The notes beneath the pieces are model-generated. The model had not been told where the DNA came from, ran no database searches, and worked only from the letters and a program-made list of their open reading frames with translations. This document shows positions 6,192 to 7,615 of a stretch of 7,615 bases of DNA, in pieces. Origin of the DNA: Gallionella sp. UBA6045 (GTDB lineage: Bacteria > Pseudomonadota > Gammaproteobacteria > Burkholderiales > Gallionellaceae); assembly GCA_002429165.1 (NCBI GenBank), contig DIYV01000007.1, forward strand, positions 1 to 7,615. Reading direction: 5' to 3'. The position numbers and the translations under genes are program-made. Position 1 is the first letter of the stretch; every line of letters starts with the position of its first letter.

Positions 6192-6215
6192 ATTGCGATG
6201 CTCACCCCATTAGCT
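6192..6215 (+). repeat. Dispersed intergenic repeat, copy C (box 1)
   Basis: This copy matches box 1 of copy B at 23 of 24 positions (ATTGCGATGCTCACCCCAT and following). It overlaps the last two bases of the methyltransferase-like gene, whose TAG stop occupies 6214-6216 on the minus strand. It is one of the two best-matching copies in the window. Confidence 0.8.
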
Positions 6216-6861
6216 ATTGCTTCAACAGCGACTCTGCCTCCTCCGCCGTAAGGAATTTCCAGGGCAGCGGTATCAGTCCGGGAACGCGAGACATATAGCA
6301 GCGATAAATGTCGCCGTGATAGACCAGCAATTTCTTCTCCTCAAGGCGCGATCCGACGAGGAAATAGAGCGTAATGATCATGCTGGAAAACAGTGTCGTC
6401 ACGCTCATGTCGCGCGTCCAGATCAAGACCAGGCCGAAGAAATACCAAGGGTGCCGCACAAAGCGGTGAAACGGGGAAAGATGGAAGTGCTCCTGATCCT
6501 CGACCTTCCGGACGTGGAACTGCAACTGGCGCAGGCCAAGGAATTCCTGCATGTCGTAGCTCTTGAGACTCAGCCAAAATCCGAAGATCGCGGCCAGCGC
6601 CAGCCCATTTGCCAGCCACGCGGCGATTCCCTGCCAGCGCCACAACATCGGCTCGGGATCGTGGTACGTGAGCCATAAGATCGGCAGTATCAGGAGCGAC
6701 GCCAGGATGTTGAACATCAGCCGATAATACGGCATCAGGTTTGGCCAGCCTGCGGCAACCCTGCGCTTTACCACCAGCGACGCCAATGCGGAGTGCAGGG
6801 CGAAGTACGCGATCCAGCAAAATGACAGCAACTCAATGTCGCGCCAGGCGGATTCAGTCAT
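6214..6861 (-). CDS. Isoprenylcysteine-carboxyl-methyltransferase-like integral membrane protein
   Basis: The 215-residue protein has about five hydrophobic segments (near 11-30, 48-66, 79-99, 139-149 and 155-170). It carries the C-terminal signature of the ICMT/PEMT/NnrU-like membrane methyltransferase group: R-H-P-W-Y-F (136-141), R-L-E-E-K-K-L (172-178) and Y-R-C-Y-M-S-R-V-P-G-L-I-P (186-198). In studied relatives these residues bind S-adenosylmethionine at the membrane surface. Bacterial members methylate lipids or small molecules, or have unknown substrates, so the substrate here is open. The ATG at 6861 has a modest GGTAGAG upstream. The gene follows the cupin gene on the same strand after 71 bases, so they may share a transcript. 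The stop codon sits at the edge of repeat copy C, so the extreme C-terminus may have been altered by it. Confidence 0.78.
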   Translation of the reverse strand: MTESAWRDIELLSFCWIAYFALHSALASLVVKRRVAAGWPNLMPYYRLMFNILASLLILPILWLTYHDPEPMLWRWQGIAAWLANGLALAAIFGFWLSLKSYDMQEFLGLRQLQFHVRKVEDQEHFHLSPFHRFVRHPWYFFGLVLIWTRDMSVTTLFSSMIITLYFLVGSRLEEKKLLVYHGDIYRCYMSRVPGLIPLPWKFLTAEEAESLLKQ

Positions 6862-6897
6862 GCGATATCTCTACCTTTCTTCCCTTCCTCAAGGATG

Positions 6898-6920
6898 AAG
6901 TGGGGTTAGTTCATCTTGCG
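6898..6920 (-). repeat. Possible degenerate inverted copy of box 1
   Basis: TGGGGTTAG followed by CATC and GCG resembles the reverse complement of box 1 (ATGGGGTCAGCATCGCAAT), but needs two small gaps. It lies in the 71-base gap between the cupin and methyltransferase-like genes. The match is weak. Confidence 0.2.
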
Positions 6921-6932
6921 CCATCAGCTAGT

Positions 6933-7421
6933 TCACAAGCAAGCAGCAAATGCCTCGCCCTGCTGCGCGATCATCTGGCGCATTCCGGCATCATCCGATG
7001 CCATGCGGAAATCGCCGAAATCGAAACCCGGCCCCACATTGCACCCCAGCAAGGCATATTTCCCCAGGGGCCGCGCCGCTTGCCATACTCCCGCCGGAAC
7101 GACATGGATGGGAACCCCGCCGTCGGCGGCGAACCGGCCCAACGCTACCGTGCTGGCCAGAGGTGTGGTTGCATCGAAGCACAGCAGTTCCAGCGCGTCG
7201 CCTTCCAGGTGGCTCCATATCTTGTCGGAAAGCACCTGATGCCAGGCGCTATGCTGCCCCGCCACCAGCTGGAAATAGATCGCCGTCAGCGCGTTACGCT
7301 CAGGGCGGTGGTCGTTCGGTTGCACCGTACTCTCGGAGCGAAATACCTCCCGGTAATATCCGCCTTCCGGATGCGGCTGCAAGCCCAGCTCGGCGATCAG
7401 GGATTGTGCTCTTGGGTGCAT
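6933..7421 (-). CDS. Cupin of the DUF985 (cupin_5) family
   Basis: The 162-residue protein matches DUF985 from end to end. It has LGLQPHPEGGYYREVFRS (12-29), T-A-I-Y-F (46-50), S-A-W-H-Q-V (58-63), SDKIWSHLEGDALELL (65-80), VPAGVWQAARP (108-118) and a final VGPGFDFGDFRMA (129-141). Members are small single-domain beta-barrels. The fold is known, but the substrate is unknown for nearly all of them. His 61 and Glu 73 or Glu 78 are candidate pocket residues. The length is usual for the family. The ATG at 7421 is preceded by only a weak ribosome-binding site (AGGACGAGA, somewhat far), but it gives the normal N-terminus. The downstream neighbour is the membrane methyltransferase-like gene. Confidence 0.9.
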   Translation of the reverse strand: MHPRAQSLIAELGLQPHPEGGYYREVFRSESTVQPNDHRPERNALTAIYFQLVAGQHSAWHQVLSDKIWSHLEGDALELLCFDATTPLASTVALGRFAADGGVPIHVVPAGVWQAARPLGKYALLGCNVGPGFDFGDFRMASDDAGMRQMIAQQGEAFAACL

Positions 7422-7533
7422 AGGTTCTGTCTCGTCCTGGACGCATGGTAACGTCGTCGCGTATTAGTCATGTTGCTCTTTAGCGCTTGCATCCCCTGAT
7501 TCATTCGCGACTAGGCACTGCTGAAAAAAACTT

Positions 7534-7595
7534 ATTGCGAAGCTGACTCTTTAACCCGAGACATTTTGTTCAAAAATAATTCGACTCCGGTACTG
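7534..7595 (+). repeat. Dispersed intergenic repeat, full copy D (boxes 1 and 2)
   Basis: Box 1 begins ATTGCGAAGCTGAC (13 of 14 as in copy B). The last 27 columns, from TTCAAAA to ACTG, match copy B at 24 positions. The middle has diverged, and the total length (62 bases) is close to copy B (64). It lies upstream of the cupin gene, at the right edge of the window. Confidence 0.75.
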
Positions 7596-7615
7596 AGGTC
7601 TCCCCTCAAAACCCC

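Noticed and set aside
697..7595. CRISPR array
   Set aside because: The repeat copies are kilobases apart, separated by genes, with no regular spacers and no cas genes.

Overview
The window looks like a chromosomal segment of a Gram-negative proteobacterium. It encodes a periplasmic dihaem cytochrome c peroxidase, an OmpA-type peptidoglycan-binding protein, a RlmF-type 23S rRNA methyltransferase and a secreted protein with a Sec signal peptide. Gene content and style suggest a betaproteobacterium, perhaps of the Nitrosomonadales/Gallionellaceae kind, but that is an impression from memory and not proven here. I see no phage, plasmid, CRISPR, tRNA or rRNA gene, no transposase, and no obvious defence or biosynthetic cluster. 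All eight genes are housekeeping or hypothetical.

Layout, left to right. (1) 1-612, plus strand: the 3' part of a gene joining a DUF2934 domain, one transmembrane helix and an OmpA-like domain; it enters from outside the window. (2) 852-1556, plus strand: a 234-residue helical, TPR-like protein of unknown function. (3) 1630-3358, minus strand: rlmF followed by a Dph6-like PP-loop ATPase, probably one transcript, convergent with gene 2. (4) 3425-3611: a diverged second copy of the 3' end of gene 2 and of the sequence just downstream of it, so the rlmF/PP-loop block is bracketed by direct repeats. (5) 3751-4641, minus strand: a secreted protein of unknown function with four cysteines. (6) 4642-5059: a 418-bp gene-free region feeding the peroxidase. 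(7) 5060-6064, plus strand: dihaem cytochrome c peroxidase followed by a strong hairpin. (8) 6214-7421, minus strand: a DUF985 cupin followed by an isoprenylcysteine-methyltransferase-like membrane protein, convergent with the peroxidase.

The most interesting structure is not in the genes. A short repeat family is scattered through the intergenic gaps. Its first box reads ATTGCGATGCTGACCCCAT and its second box AATTCGACTCCGGTGCTG. Full two-box copies lie at 4687-4750 and 7534-7595, partial copies at 697-715 and 6192-6215, and an inverted second box at 6144-6163. One copy supplies bases of a stop codon. The boxes resemble repeats I recall near REP-associated tyrosine transposases (RAYTs); no such gene is present here. 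Together with the segmental duplication they indicate past rearrangement of an otherwise ordinary region.

Functional links are modest. RlmF modifies 23S rRNA, and its PP-loop partner belongs to a family whose archaeal and eukaryotic members modify a translation factor. The peroxidase removes hydrogen peroxide in the periplasm. The two unknown proteins (852-1556 and 3751-4641) are the main gaps in understanding.
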